DNA of 24,731 bases from Bacilli bacterium. GTDB lineage: Bacteria; Bacillota_I; Bacilli_A; RF39; UBA660. How positions within the stretch are numbered: position 1 is the stretch's first letter; the number at the start of each line of letters is the position of its first letter. This document shows positions 16,020 to 22,906 of the stretch, piece after piece. A model generated the notes under the pieces. The model was not told the DNA's origin and did not search any database. It saw only the letters and a program-made list of their open reading frames with translations. Made by a program: the position numbers and the translations under genes. Where the stretch lies: assembly GCA_017461465.1 (NCBI GenBank), contig JAFTYN010000053.1, positions 1 through 24,731 on the forward strand, read 5' to 3'.

Positions 16020-17777
16020 ATGTTTGGAAAGATTATATATTTAACTGATAATTTAGCACATATTGAAATACCAGAAGGTACTCCAGTTGCAGAAAATTTA
16101 ATGAATATGCATGTTATTTTCGAAGATGATAATAAGAAAATAGTAGGAGAAGTTGCTGATATAGATTCTAAAGTTGTTAAAGTTAGATTTTTAGGTGAAG
16201 TTGTTAATGGAAAATTTATAGGTGGTGTTATTAGAAAGCCTACTTTACAAGCTAAACTTAGAGTAATAACACAAGAAGAATTAGGTATTTTAATTGGAAC
16301 AGAAGGAGCAGGTACAATGCAACTTGGTGTATCTCCTTTATATAATGATTATCCAATAAGAATTAATATCAATGACTTATTTAGTAATCACTTTGCTGTA
16401 TTTGGTAATACAGGTAGTGGTAAATCTTGTGGTGTAGCAAGATTACTTCAAAATGTATTTTATGATCCTAATTTTGTGCCATTTAAGTCAAACTTCTTAA
16501 TATTTGATGCTTATGGTGAATATCATAATGCCTTTAAAGATATTAATAAAATAAATCCTAATTATAACTTTAAATATTACACAACTAATAAAACAGCACC
16601 AAAAGAAAATATACTTAGTATTCCACTTTGGCTTCTTAGCGTAGATGATTATGCTCTATTACTTCAAGCAGAAACACACTCTCAGGTGTCTATTATTGAA
16701 AGTATGCTTAAATATGTTAATATTTTTATGAGTGATGATGATGTATCAAGAAGATATTGTAATCATATTATTGCTAAAGCAATGATGGCTATTTTATTTA
16801 CAAACCAAACATCAGCAAGTAAGAAAAATGACGTATTTGCAGTTCTTGCAACTTGTACAACACCAGAATTTAACTTAGAAACTACTGTTCAAGGTGTAGG
16901 ATATACTCGTAAATTTAGAGACTTATTCATTATAGATACAGCAGGACAATTTCCTGAAAGTAACTTAATGGTTGAATATATATCTTCATTTATAGATGAA
17001 AAATTAGACACATATGAACCAAAAACAGTTAAATATTTTACTTTAGAGGATTTAGAGAAAGCTTTAGCATTTACTTTAATTAGTGAAGGCTTATTAAAGA
17101 ACGAAAAAATGTATAATGAAGCTGTAACATTGAAAGTAAGATTACATGATTTAACAATAGGAGAAAATTCAGTTTTCTTAAGATATCCAGAATTTGTTAC
17201 ACTTGAAAACTATGTAGCAAAATTAATATCTATAAATGGTCATAAAGCTCAAATAATTAACTTTAACTTAGAAGAAGTAGATGATACTTTTGCTAAAACA
17301 GTTACTAAAATATATACAAAAATGTTATTTGATTTTACTAAAAAATTAAGTGTAAGAGCATCAATTCCATTTCATATCTTCTTAGAAGAATCACATCGTT
17401 ATGTACAAAATGATAATGATAAATTCTTACTTGGTTATAATATATTTGAACGTGTAGCTAAAGAAGGACGTAAATATGGACTTATATTTAATTTAATTTC
17501 ACAAAGACCAGTTGAAATATCTGACACTGTTATATCGCAGGTTTCAAATTTCTTAATATTCAAGATGAATCACCCAAGAGACTTAGAATATATTGAAAAA
17601 ATGCTTCCAAATATTAGTAAAGAAGTAGTTGAAAAACAAAAATCTTTACAACCAGGTACTTGTGTAGCCTTTGGTAAAGCATTTAAAATACCAATGATTG
17701 TTAAAATGGAAATGCCAAATCCAGAACCATATAGTAGCAACTGTGATGTATTTAATGTATGGCAAGTTAAGAGGTAA
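16020..17777 (+). CDS. HerA/DUF87-type ATPase
   Basis: This 585-residue FtsK/HerA superfamily ATPase has an N-terminal beta-barrel (HAS-barrel-like, about 1-95). It then has Walker A FGNTGSGKS (128-136), FLIFDAYGEYHNAF, Walker B FHIFLEESHRYV (about 452-463), and a C-terminal sensor region GRKYGLIFNLISQRP with VSQVSNFLIFKMNHPRD. HerA enzymes are hexameric DNA translocases; in archaea they pair with NurA nuclease for end resection, and bacterial relatives also occur in defence modules. No NurA, SIR2 or other nuclease gene is adjacent here, and the gene sits in a housekeeping operon, 12 bp after ylxM, with SD AAGGGGTGA. A general repair or chromosome role is likelier than defence, but this is inference. 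Confidence 0.88.
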   Translation: MFGKIIYLTDNLAHIEIPEGTPVAENLMNMHVIFEDDNKKIVGEVADIDSKVVKVRFLGEVVNGKFIGGVIRKPTLQAKLRVITQEELGILIGTEGAGTMQLGVSPLYNDYPIRININDLFSNHFAVFGNTGSGKSCGVARLLQNVFYDPNFVPFKSNFLIFDAYGEYHNAFKDINKINPNYNFKYYTTNKTAPKENILSIPLWLLSVDDYALLLQAETHSQVSIIESMLKYVNIFMSDDDVSRRYCNHIIAKAMMAILFTNQTSASKKNDVFAVLATCTTPEFNLETTVQGVGYTRKFRDLFIIDTAGQFPESNLMVEYISSFIDEKLDTYEPKTVKYFTLEDLEKALAFTLISEGLLKNEKMYNEAVTLKVRLHDLTIGENSVFLRYPEFVTLENYVAKLISINGHKAQIINFNLEEVDDTFAKTVTKIYTKMLFDFTKKLSVRASIPFHIFLEESHRYVQNDNDKFLLGYNIFERVAKEGRKYGLIFNLISQRPVEISDTVISQVSNFLIFKMNHPRDLEYIEKMLPNISKEVVEKQKSLQPGTCVAFGKAFKIPMIVKMEMPNPEPYSSNCDVFNVWQVKR

Positions 17778-17782
17778 TATTT

Positions 17783-18712
17783 ATGAAGAAATTAAAAGGT
17801 AGAAGAATATTAAATAAAATTAATGCTAAAAAAGATATAAAGCCAGTATTGGATGTAACTAGGGCAGGAGAGGTAAAGAAAATAAAAATATACGATGATG
17901 GAAAGTCCAAAGTTCCTGCTACTATATTTGCTATACTTGTATTATTATTAGGTACTTATGTTATATATGATCAATTTATAAAAGAAAAAAAATATAGCGA
18001 AGATGTTTATACTAGTCATTTTGAAATGAAGGAAGACGAATCAAAAAAGTTTATATATTTTACAAATGAAACCGAAATAATGAGAGGATTAGTTGATAAA
18101 AAGAAATATGTAACAAAAGATATAGTTATTAATATTAAAACTGATGATATGCAAAATTTAGAAAAAAAATTAAATGATCAGCGAAAAGAATTTGAATTAA
18201 ACTATGAATATGTTGATTCTGAAGTAATGAATGTTCAAAATTGTTATCAAAATTTTTCGACATATAATACAGATACTGAAAATTTAAAATCATTTACATA
18301 TCGTGAATATGAAATTTATGAATCAGAAGATTTTATAACAATTATGGTTATCGATAATAATATTGTTTTATGTGATGATAATAATAAAACTACTATCACT
18401 AACTATATTATTGCTAAAGAAACTGGTGAATTAATGAAAGAAGATTTTATTTTAGATAAATTTAATGCTGATAAAAGAAAATTAGTTCATAATTCACTTG
18501 TAGGTTTAGTTGATGATAAAGTGGAAGAAAGAACAGCTCGTGCAATTAAAGCTATTGAAGATCCTATAAATGATAATATGTTATCTTATGTATTTACCGA
18601 AGGAAATTGTATTGGTGTTAGATTCGATTTAGGGGAAAATAGTAAAATTGTTCCAAATAATTATGATTTAATAGAAGAAAGTAAAATTTGTAAAACTGAA
18701 AAAGGGCAGTAA
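17783..18712 (+). CDS. Unknown single-pass membrane protein after the HerA-like ATPase
   Basis: 309 residues, no family recognised. A basic cytoplasmic N-terminus of about 43 residues (MKKLKGRRIL...) is followed by one membrane helix (about 44-65, PATIFAILVLLLGTYVIY). About 240 external residues follow, rich in Asp, Glu, Asn and Lys, with four Cys in the outer part (QNCYQN, VLCDD, GNCIG, SKICK). They could form disulfides. It starts 5 bp after the herA-like stop with AAGAGGTAA as SD and ends in a terminator. The N-terminal basic segment could contact nucleic acid or the upstream ATPase; that is speculation. Confidence 0.72.
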   Translation: MKKLKGRRILNKINAKKDIKPVLDVTRAGEVKKIKIYDDGKSKVPATIFAILVLLLGTYVIYDQFIKEKKYSEDVYTSHFEMKEDESKKFIYFTNETEIMRGLVDKKKYVTKDIVINIKTDDMQNLEKKLNDQRKEFELNYEYVDSEVMNVQNCYQNFSTYNTDTENLKSFTYREYEIYESEDFITIMVIDNNIVLCDDNNKTTITNYIIAKETGELMKEDFILDKFNADKRKLVHNSLVGLVDDKVEERTARAIKAIEDPINDNMLSYVFTEGNCIGVRFDLGENSKIVPNNYDLIEESKICKTEKGQ

Positions 18713-18726
18713 TTGTCCTTTTTTTT
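18699..18726 (+). terminator. Intrinsic terminator of the ftsY operon
   Basis: A 10-bp stem AAAAAGGGCA / TGTCCTTTTT with one G-U pair and a 5-nt loop runs into a long T tract. The stop codon of the upstream gene (18710-18712) is in the loop. Confidence 0.85.
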
Positions 18727-18745
18727 ATTTTTTGTAAAAAAATGC

Positions 18746-18775
18746 TTGTTCTCTTTAGTTTGTTTATGTTATAAT
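18746..18775 (+). promoter_or_regulatory. tRNA-Lys promoter
   Basis: TTGTTC (18746-18751), an 18-bp spacer ending TGT, and TATAAT (18770-18775): an extended -10 promoter about 25 bp upstream of the mature tRNA-Lys. Confidence 0.75.
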
Positions 18776-18800
18776 GGGCATGTACCTGTCCAAGGGATGT

Positions 18801-18876
18801 GTCTTGCTAGCTCAGTTGGTAGAGCAACTGACTCTTAATCAGTGGGTCCAGGGTTCGAGTCCCTGGCGGGACACCA
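18801..18876 (+). tRNA. tRNA-Lys(CTT)
   Basis: A 76-nt cloverleaf with encoded CCA. The acceptor stem GTCTTGC / GCGGGAC contains two G-U pairs. The anticodon stem ACTGA/TCAGT holds loop CTCTTAA, so the anticodon is CTT (Lys, AAG). The T arm is CAGGG-TTCGAGT-CCCTG. It stands alone with its own promoter, and a T9 tract follows. Confidence 0.96.
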
Positions 18877-18880
18877 TAAA

Positions 18881-18889
18881 TTTTTTTTT
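18881..18889 (+). terminator. Possible terminator T-tract after tRNA-Lys
   Basis: Nine consecutive T follow the CCA end after four bases. No separate hairpin is present; the tRNA T/acceptor arms themselves could act as the hairpin. Weak call. Confidence 0.4.
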
Positions 18890-18898
18890 ATAAAAGTA

Positions 18899-18927
18899 TT
18901 GCTAAAAATTAATTGTTTTAGTATAAT
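18899..18927 (+). promoter_or_regulatory. Promoter-like sequence with no gene immediately downstream
   Basis: TTGCTA (18899-18904), a 17-bp spacer and a perfect TATAAT (18922-18927). The next annotated gene, tRNA-Ile, starts 115 bp downstream and has its own promoter between. Bases 18928-18992 otherwise hold only AT-rich sequence with a seven-codon frame (ATG at 18938) after AAGGCG. Confidence 0.55.
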
Positions 18928-18992
18928 ATGTAAGGCGATGAGTTATTATAGATTATAGTTATTTAGAAAATTAAAAAAAATTGAAAAAATAC

Positions 18993-19021
18993 TTGTCAAA
19001 GTATATAAAATAATATATAAT
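18993..19021 (+). promoter_or_regulatory. tRNA-Ile/tRNA-Glu promoter
   Basis: TTGTCA (18993-18998), a 17-bp spacer and TATAAT (19016-19021). Transcription would start about 15 bp before the mature tRNA-Ile. The -35 lies within a small inverted repeat, ATACTT-GTCA-AAGTAT (18989-19004). Confidence 0.8.
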
Positions 19022-19042
19022 GAAATAGTCCTTTGATTAAAT

Positions 19043-19119
<77 letters not shown>

Positions 19120-19133
19120 TTTAATTATTATAT

Positions 19134-19210
19134 GGCCGGTTGGTGAAGCGGCTTAACACACATGCCTTTCACGCATGCATTCACGGGTCCGAATCCCGTA
19201 CCGGTCACCA
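19134..19210 (+). tRNA. tRNA-Glu(TTC) with an atypical T loop
   Basis: A 77-nt cloverleaf with encoded CCA. The acceptor is GGCCGGT / ACCGGTC. The anticodon stem CATGC/GCATG holds loop CTTTCAC, so the anticodon is TTC. The T stem ACGGG/CCCGT is intact, but the loop reads TCCGAAT instead of TTCGAAT, placing C at the position of the conserved pseudouridine 55. It is co-transcribed with tRNA-Ile and followed by a strong terminator. Confidence 0.95.
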
Positions 19211-19220
19211 TATGAAAATT

Positions 19221-19245
19221 AACTACTCGATTGAGTAGTTTTTTT
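19221..19245 (+). terminator. Intrinsic terminator of the tRNA-Ile/Glu transcript
   Basis: A perfect 8-bp stem AACTACTC / GAGTAGTT with a GATT loop is followed by TTTTT. Confidence 0.9.
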
Positions 19246-19254
19246 ATGCTTAAT

Positions 19255-19283
19255 TTGACTTGAAAACAATTTATGTATATACT
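19255..19283 (+). promoter_or_regulatory. Promoter of the DUF5662-like gene
   Basis: TTGACT (19255-19260), a 17-bp spacer and TATACT (19278-19283). The start is expected near 19290, exactly at the left edge of a perfect inverted repeat. Confidence 0.75.
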
Positions 19284-19289
19284 TACATT

Positions 19290-19314
19290 ATGTGTTTAAT
19301 TGTATTAAACACAT
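19290..19314 (+). promoter_or_regulatory. Perfect 11-bp inverted repeat at the transcript start
   Basis: ATGTGTTTAAT and ATTAAACACAT flank a TGT centre. It lies at the predicted transcription start and ends 3 bp before the GGAGG ribosome-binding site. It could be a dyad operator for a repressor, or a 5' stem-loop on the mRNA; there is no T-run, so it is not a terminator. Confidence 0.7.
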
Positions 19315-19327
19315 GTGGAGGTAGTGT

Positions 19328-19870
19328 ATGATCAATAAGATTATTAAACATTTAGAGGATACTCTTCTTCATAAACAATATGTTTTAGAAAGTGCTAAAA
19401 AATTATGTAAATATTTAATTGAGGTAGGAAGAATAGATGATGCTATAGAACTTGTTAAGAGATGTTCTAATCATGATAACTCGAAATTTGAACCAGATGA
19501 AATATTTGCATTAATTCAAATAAGTGACAAAGAAAGTTTAAAAGATGCTAAAGTGCAACTTGATGATGCTAAAAAGAATGCTCTTAAGATTCATTGGACT
19601 AAAAATTCTCATCATCCTGAATATTATAATGATCCTAGTTTAATGAGTGATATGGATTTATTAGAGATGGCTTGTGATTGTAATGCTAGAAGTATGGAAT
19701 TTGGTACTGATCTTTTAGAGTTTATTGATATTAGACAAAAAGAAAGATTTAGATTTCCAGAAGAAATATATCAAACATATTATAATTATTGTAAGATACT
19801 TGTAGATAGTGAAGAATATAATAAAGATGAGCCTGGTAAGGTTTTTAAAAAGCAAGAGGGAGAAAGTTAG
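19328..19870 (+). CDS. DUF5662-like protein
   Basis: This is a 180-residue soluble protein. The order HDNSKFEPDEIFAL (about residues 49-62), HW-x-x-N-x-HHPEYY (about 89-99) and MDLLEMACDCNARS (about 108-121) matches my recollection of DUF5662 proteins. That family has a His/Asp arrangement like HD-type phosphohydrolases (HD...HH...E-M-x-x-D). A phosphohydrolase activity is plausible but not established. Such genes occur in Firmicutes and their phages. A strong SD (GGAGG) lies 6 bp before ATG 19328. It is a single-gene transcript with its own promoter, dyad and terminator, directly downstream of tRNA-Glu. Confidence 0.75.
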   Translation: MINKIIKHLEDTLLHKQYVLESAKKLCKYLIEVGRIDDAIELVKRCSNHDNSKFEPDEIFALIQISDKESLKDAKVQLDDAKKNALKIHWTKNSHHPEYYNDPSLMSDMDLLEMACDCNARSMEFGTDLLEFIDIRQKERFRFPEEIYQTYYNYCKILVDSEEYNKDEPGKVFKKQEGES

Positions 19871-19882
19871 TTTCTTCCTTTT
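19858..19882 (+). terminator. Likely terminator of the DUF5662-like gene
   Basis: An 8-bp stem GGGAGAAA / TTTCTTCC with one G-U pair and a GTTAG loop is followed by TTTTATTT. The T-run is interrupted, so this is moderate. Confidence 0.6.
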
Positions 19883-19948
19883 ATTTGCTTAAAATGGCTT
19901 AAAATGCTATAATATGACATAATTGTTTAAATTATATTATTTCTTATT

Positions 19949-19957
19949 TGTTATAAT
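19949..19957 (+). promoter_or_regulatory. Extended -10 promoter of the AraC-type regulator gene
   Basis: TG-T-TATAAT (-10 at 19952-19957) without a convincing -35. The gene's SD (AAGGGGGAG) and ATG follow about 20 bp later. Confidence 0.55.
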
Positions 19958-19978
19958 TCTTTTTAAGGGGGAGATTTT

Positions 19979-20509
19979 ATGAGTAGGGAAAGTATAGTCT
20001 TAAGTATTTGTAATTATATAGATAGTAATATTACAAAGAGTATTAAAATTGATGATATAGCAAATCACTTTCATTTTGATAGATATTATCTTATGAAAAT
20101 ATTTAAAAAAGAAATGGGAATAACTATTATTGAATATATAAATAGTAGAAGGATTCAAAATAGTTTACCACCTTTAGTTAATACAGATGAAAAAATACTT
20201 AAAATTGCTTTAACTTCAGGATTTAATTCACTTGAATATTATTCAGAAGAATTTACTAAAATAGTAGGTATAAATCCTAGTAGTTTTAGGAAGCTAGCCT
20301 CTACTTATAATATAACTTCTAGATTAGGAGGAAATATGAATAAAACTTTAGAGGACCTACAAACTAATATAGAAAGATTAAAAGGATTAAAAGCAGAAAT
20401 AATAAAATTTACTGTAGTAGAATCAAAAGATAAAGAAAATAAAGTATCTTTAGAAAAAGAAAAGGTAAAGACTTTAATACAAAAAAGGAATTTACCAAAG
20501 GCTTCTTAA
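19979..20509 (+). CDS. AraC-type HTH regulator lacking an effector domain
   Basis: 176 residues. Residues about 5-105 form an AraC/XylS DNA-binding domain with two helix-turn-helix units: IKIDDIANHFHFDRYYLMKIFKKEMG, then ILKIALTSGFNSLEYYSEEFTKIVGINPSSFR. The usual N-terminal ligand-binding domain is absent, as in MarA/SoxS-type regulators. The C-terminal 57 residues form a charged helix (NKTLEDLQTNIERLKGLKAEI...). SD AAGGGGGAG lies before ATG 19979. An AGGAGG followed after 4 nt by an in-frame ATG (20336) could start that C-terminal piece independently. Monocistronic; target genes unknown. Confidence 0.88.
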   Translation: MSRESIVLSICNYIDSNITKSIKIDDIANHFHFDRYYLMKIFKKEMGITIIEYINSRRIQNSLPPLVNTDEKILKIALTSGFNSLEYYSEEFTKIVGINPSSFRKLASTYNITSRLGGNMNKTLEDLQTNIERLKGLKAEIIKFTVVESKDKENKVSLEKEKVKTLIQKRNLPKAS

Positions 20510-20525
20510 TGAAGTCTTTTCTTTA
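20497..20525 (+). terminator. Terminator of the AraC-type regulator gene
   Basis: A 9-bp stem AAAGGCTTC / GAAGTCTTT with one G-U pair, a TTAAT loop containing the stop codon, and TTTTCTTT after it. Confidence 0.75.
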
Positions 20526-20543
20526 CTTTTCTATAAATTATTA

Positions 20544-20572
20544 TTGACATACAAGTAATATTAATGTAAAAT
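20544..20572 (+). promoter_or_regulatory. tRNA-Ser promoter
   Basis: Perfect TTGACA (20544-20549), a 17-bp spacer and TAAAAT (20567-20572), 15 bp before the mature tRNA-Ser. Confidence 0.82.
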
Positions 20573-20587
20573 TAACTTGTAGCGTTT

Positions 20588-20678
20588 GGAGTAGTACTCA
20601 AGAGGCTGAAGAGGCGCCCCTGCTAAGGGTGTAGACCGGGTAACTGGTGCGAGGGTTCAAATCCCTCCTGCTCCGCCA
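20588..20678 (+). tRNA. tRNA-Ser(GCT)
   Basis: A 91-nt class II tRNA with a long variable arm and encoded CCA. The acceptor is GGAGTAG / CTGCTCC with discriminator G. The anticodon stem CGCCC/GGGTG holds loop CTGCTAA, so the anticodon is GCT (Ser, AGY). The T arm is GAGGG-TTCAAAT-CCCTC. Confidence 0.97.
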
Positions 20679-20688
20679 CTATAAATAT

Positions 20689-20715
20689 AAAGATTCTAGA
20701 TACTAGAATCTTTTT
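20689..20715 (+). terminator. tRNA-Ser terminator
   Basis: A perfect 11-bp stem AAAGATTCTAG / CTAGAATCTTT with an ATA loop, ending in TTTTT. Confidence 0.9.
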
Positions 20716-20723
20716 ATTTTGCT

Positions 20724-20751
20724 TTGCAAATACCTACAATTATGCTATAAT
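20724..20751 (+). promoter_or_regulatory. Promoter of the J-domain/LysM gene
   Basis: TTGCAA (20724-20729), a 16-bp spacer ending TGC, and TATAAT (20746-20751), an extended -10. The expected start near 20758 falls after an upstream in-frame ATG (20753), which supports ATG 20780 as the real start. Confidence 0.75.
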
Positions 20752-20779
20752 TATGATGGTAAAAGTAAGGAGTAAGATT

Positions 20780-22006
20780 ATGAAAAGTATTAATGAATTA
20801 CTAAAAGAGAAAAACTACTATAAAATACTAAATGTTGCAGAAAATGCAACTGATGGTGAAATAAAATTAGCATATAGAGGATTAATATATGAATATCATC
20901 CAGATAAAATTAAACAAACTCATCCTGAAATTGATGTAGAGACTGCTAATAGAATATCTCAAATAATTAATAGTGCATATGAAGTATTAAAAAATCCTGA
21001 TAAAAGAAAAGAATTTGATGAAGAATTAGCTGCATTAAGAAGACAAAAAGAGCAAGCAAGAGCAGCAGAAGAATATAGAAGACAAAGAGAAGAAGCTAGG
21101 GCAAGACAACAAGAACAAGAAAGAGAAAATACATATAACCGTGCTCAAAACGCTTGGCAAGGTACATATGGTTATGAAACAAATTATACAAGAAATTCTT
21201 ATACTGGAGATGCTAATCAAAGAGCAAATGCTAACTCTCATAGACAAACTAGCCAAGGTACTAGACAAAAAGCAGCTTATGGTGCTTCAAGAAAATATAA
21301 AAGAGCTAAGAAAAATCCTTATGTTAAAGCAACATTTACAAAGTTTAAGAGTAAATTAGCTGATATTTTTAGTGAAGAAAATATTAATGATTGTAAGTTA
21401 ATTGCTAGAAATATAGCAAAAAGAATTAAAAGAATTTACCAAAAAGAAACTCGTGGTATTATGTTAGGTACAATCAATGGTATTTTAATCGCTACTATTT
21501 TATTTAATGTTTTTACAGTTAATGATAATAAAAAAGATATGGAAGAACCAATAATTCCAGAAACAACTATAACAACAGAAATAGAAAATGTTGTAACTAC
21601 TCCAAATATAACATATGAAGAGCCTATTATTATTGAAGATAAGACGTATGAAATAATGGAATATGTGACTGCTAAATATGGTGATTCATTATGGAGTTTT
21701 GAACAGCAATATGGAGTACCTATCGAAGATATTAAAAGAGATAATAATTTAACATCTGATGATATAATAGCAGGTGTTGATTATAAAATTATAAAAGAAG
21801 TATCAGAAGAAGATTTAGAAGACTACTCAGTAAATTACGCATACGCGGGTGAAACTGTTTCAGATTTAGCAAGAAAATTTAACACTAATGAAGAAACAAT
21901 TTTAAATTTAAATAAAGATGTGATAGATGAAAATGGAAATATTAAATTTGGTACAAGTATTGTAAATGTTCCTGATTTAGATAGATCACATTCATATCAT
22001 AGATAA
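20780..22006 (+). CDS. J-domain protein fused through a membrane helix to LysM repeats
   Basis: 408 residues with an unusual order. An N-terminal DnaJ J-domain (about 10-80) carries the HPD motif (40-42). A long Arg/Gln/Glu-rich linker follows (about 82-165), then a basic segment. One membrane helix (about 226-246, GIMLGTINGILIATILFNVF) comes next, followed by a Thr/Glu/Pro/Ile-rich stalk. Two LysM-like modules close the protein: YGDSLWSFEQQYGVPIEDIK from about 293, and AGETVSDLARKFNTNEETIL from about 350. Basic residues before the helix predict N-in topology, so the J-domain would recruit cytoplasmic DnaK while LysM binds peptidoglycan outside. ATG 20780 has the SD AAGGAG; in-frame ATGs at 20753 and 20756 precede or abut the predicted transcription start. 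No glycine/phenylalanine or zinc-finger region of canonical DnaJ is present. Confidence 0.88.
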   Translation: MKSINELLKEKNYYKILNVAENATDGEIKLAYRGLIYEYHPDKIKQTHPEIDVETANRISQIINSAYEVLKNPDKRKEFDEELAALRRQKEQARAAEEYRRQREEARARQQEQERENTYNRAQNAWQGTYGYETNYTRNSYTGDANQRANANSHRQTSQGTRQKAAYGASRKYKRAKKNPYVKATFTKFKSKLADIFSEENINDCKLIARNIAKRIKRIYQKETRGIMLGTINGILIATILFNVFTVNDNKKDMEEPIIPETTITTEIENVVTTPNITYEEPIIIEDKTYEIMEYVTAKYGDSLWSFEQQYGVPIEDIKRDNNLTSDDIIAGVDYKIIKEVSEEDLEDYSVNYAYAGETVSDLARKFNTNEETILNLNKDVIDENGNIKFGTSIVNVPDLDRSHSYHR

Positions 22007-22033
22007 CTAAAAGATTTTCTTTTAGTTATTTTT
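22003..22033 (+). terminator. Terminator of the J-domain/LysM gene
   Basis: A perfect 11-bp stem ATAACTAAAAG / CTTTTAGTTAT with an ATTTT loop and a T-run. The left arm contains the stop codon. The next gene starts 16 bp later without room for a separate promoter, so it depends on readthrough. Confidence 0.82.
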
Positions 22034-22048
22034 CTATAAGGAGATTAT

Positions 22049-22906
22049 ATGAATAATAAATATGAAGTAAAAGAAAAAATGATTTTAATTGATTTTTTAG
22101 AAAAAGTATTAAAAAAATCACATAAAGACGCTAAAAAATTACTTACAAATAAACAAATATTAGTAAATAATAAAATTAATAGTAAATATAATACTCAATT
22201 AAATGTAGGAGACACTATTATTATAAATAACTTTAATACTAACAATATGGATTCTAAAGTTGAAATACTTTATGAAGATAAAGATATAATTGTAGTTAAT
22301 AAACCAGCTGGATTATTAACTATAGCAACAGAAAATGAAAAAGAAAAAACTTTATATCATTTAGTTAGTGATTATACTAAAAAGAGTAACAAAAATAATA
22401 AAGTTTTTATAATACATAGACTTGATAAAGAAACTTCCGGAATAGTTATTTTTGCTAAAAATGAGAAAATAAAAAAACTATATCAAAATAACTGGGATGA
22501 TCTTGTTTTATATCGAGGATATACTGCGGTTTTAGATGGGATTTTGCCTAAATATAGAGGAAAGATAATTCAGTATTTAAAAGAGAATAGGGATAGTTTT
22601 AAAGTATATGTAACTGATAAAAATAATGGTAAAAAAGCTGTTACATTATATAAAGTTCTTAAAGAAAATGATAAATATACTTTAGTTGATATAGAAATAC
22701 AAACAGGTAGAAAAAATCAAATAAGAGTAGCTTTTAGTTCGATGGGATACCCAATTTTAGGAGACCAAAAGTATGGTAGCACTGATAAATCTTTAAAAAG
22801 ACTTGCTCTTCATGCTTACAAACTTACTTTAATTAATCCAGTAAATAAAAAGAAAATGGATTTTGAAATAAAAGTTCCAGATGAATTTTATAGAAAAGTA
22901 AAATAA
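22049..22906 (+). CDS. RluA-family 23S rRNA/tRNA pseudouridine synthase
   Basis: Converts specific uridines in rRNA (or tRNA) to pseudouridine. The 285 residues begin with an S4-like RNA-binding segment (FLEKVLKKSHKDAKKLLTNKQILVNNK). The catalytic domain follows, with VEILYEDKDIIVVNKPAGLLT, the catalytic HRLDKETSG box (Asp) and QTGRKNQIRVAF near LGDQKYG. This layout fits RluA/RluD-type enzymes; the exact target base cannot be read from sequence alone, so no symbol is given. SD ATAAGGAG precedes ATG 22049. It lies directly after the terminator of the J-domain gene and ends in a convergent bidirectional terminator. Confidence 0.93.
   Translation: MNNKYEVKEKMILIDFLEKVLKKSHKDAKKLLTNKQILVNNKINSKYNTQLNVGDTIIINNFNTNNMDSKVEILYEDKDIIVVNKPAGLLTIATENEKEKTLYHLVSDYTKKSNKNNKVFIIHRLDKETSGIVIFAKNEKIKKLYQNNWDDLVLYRGYTAVLDGILPKYRGKIIQYLKENRDSFKVYVTDKNNGKKAVTLYKVLKENDKYTLVDIEIQTGRKNQIRVAFSSMGYPILGDQKYGSTDKSLKRLALHAYKLTLINPVNKKKMDFEIKVPDEFYRKVK

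Noticed and set aside
16020..18712. HerA-based anti-phage defence module
   Set aside because: No SIR2, DUF4297, NurA or other nuclease beside it; the gene is within a housekeeping operon.
18989..19004. Inverted repeat ATACTT-GTCA-AAGTAT over the tRNA-Ile -35 as an operator
   Set aside because: Only 6-bp arms in very AT-rich sequence; expected by chance, so noted only in the promoter entry.
19211..20587. Integrated element between tRNA-Glu and tRNA-Ser (DUF5662-like and AraC-type genes)
   Set aside because: No integrase, no repeat of the tRNA-Glu 3' end downstream, and no base-composition shift compared with neighbours.
20679..20779. Upstream starts at 20753 or 20756 for the J-domain protein
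   Set aside because: The first ATG overlaps the -10/start region, neither has an SD, while ATG 20780 has AAGGAG and gives the normal J-domain beginning.
21035..21359. Open frames on both strands in the J-domain protein linker (21035-21268 minus, 21141-21359 plus)
   Set aside because: They arise from the repetitive Arg/Gln/Glu codons of the linker; low-complexity translations and no ribosome-binding sites.
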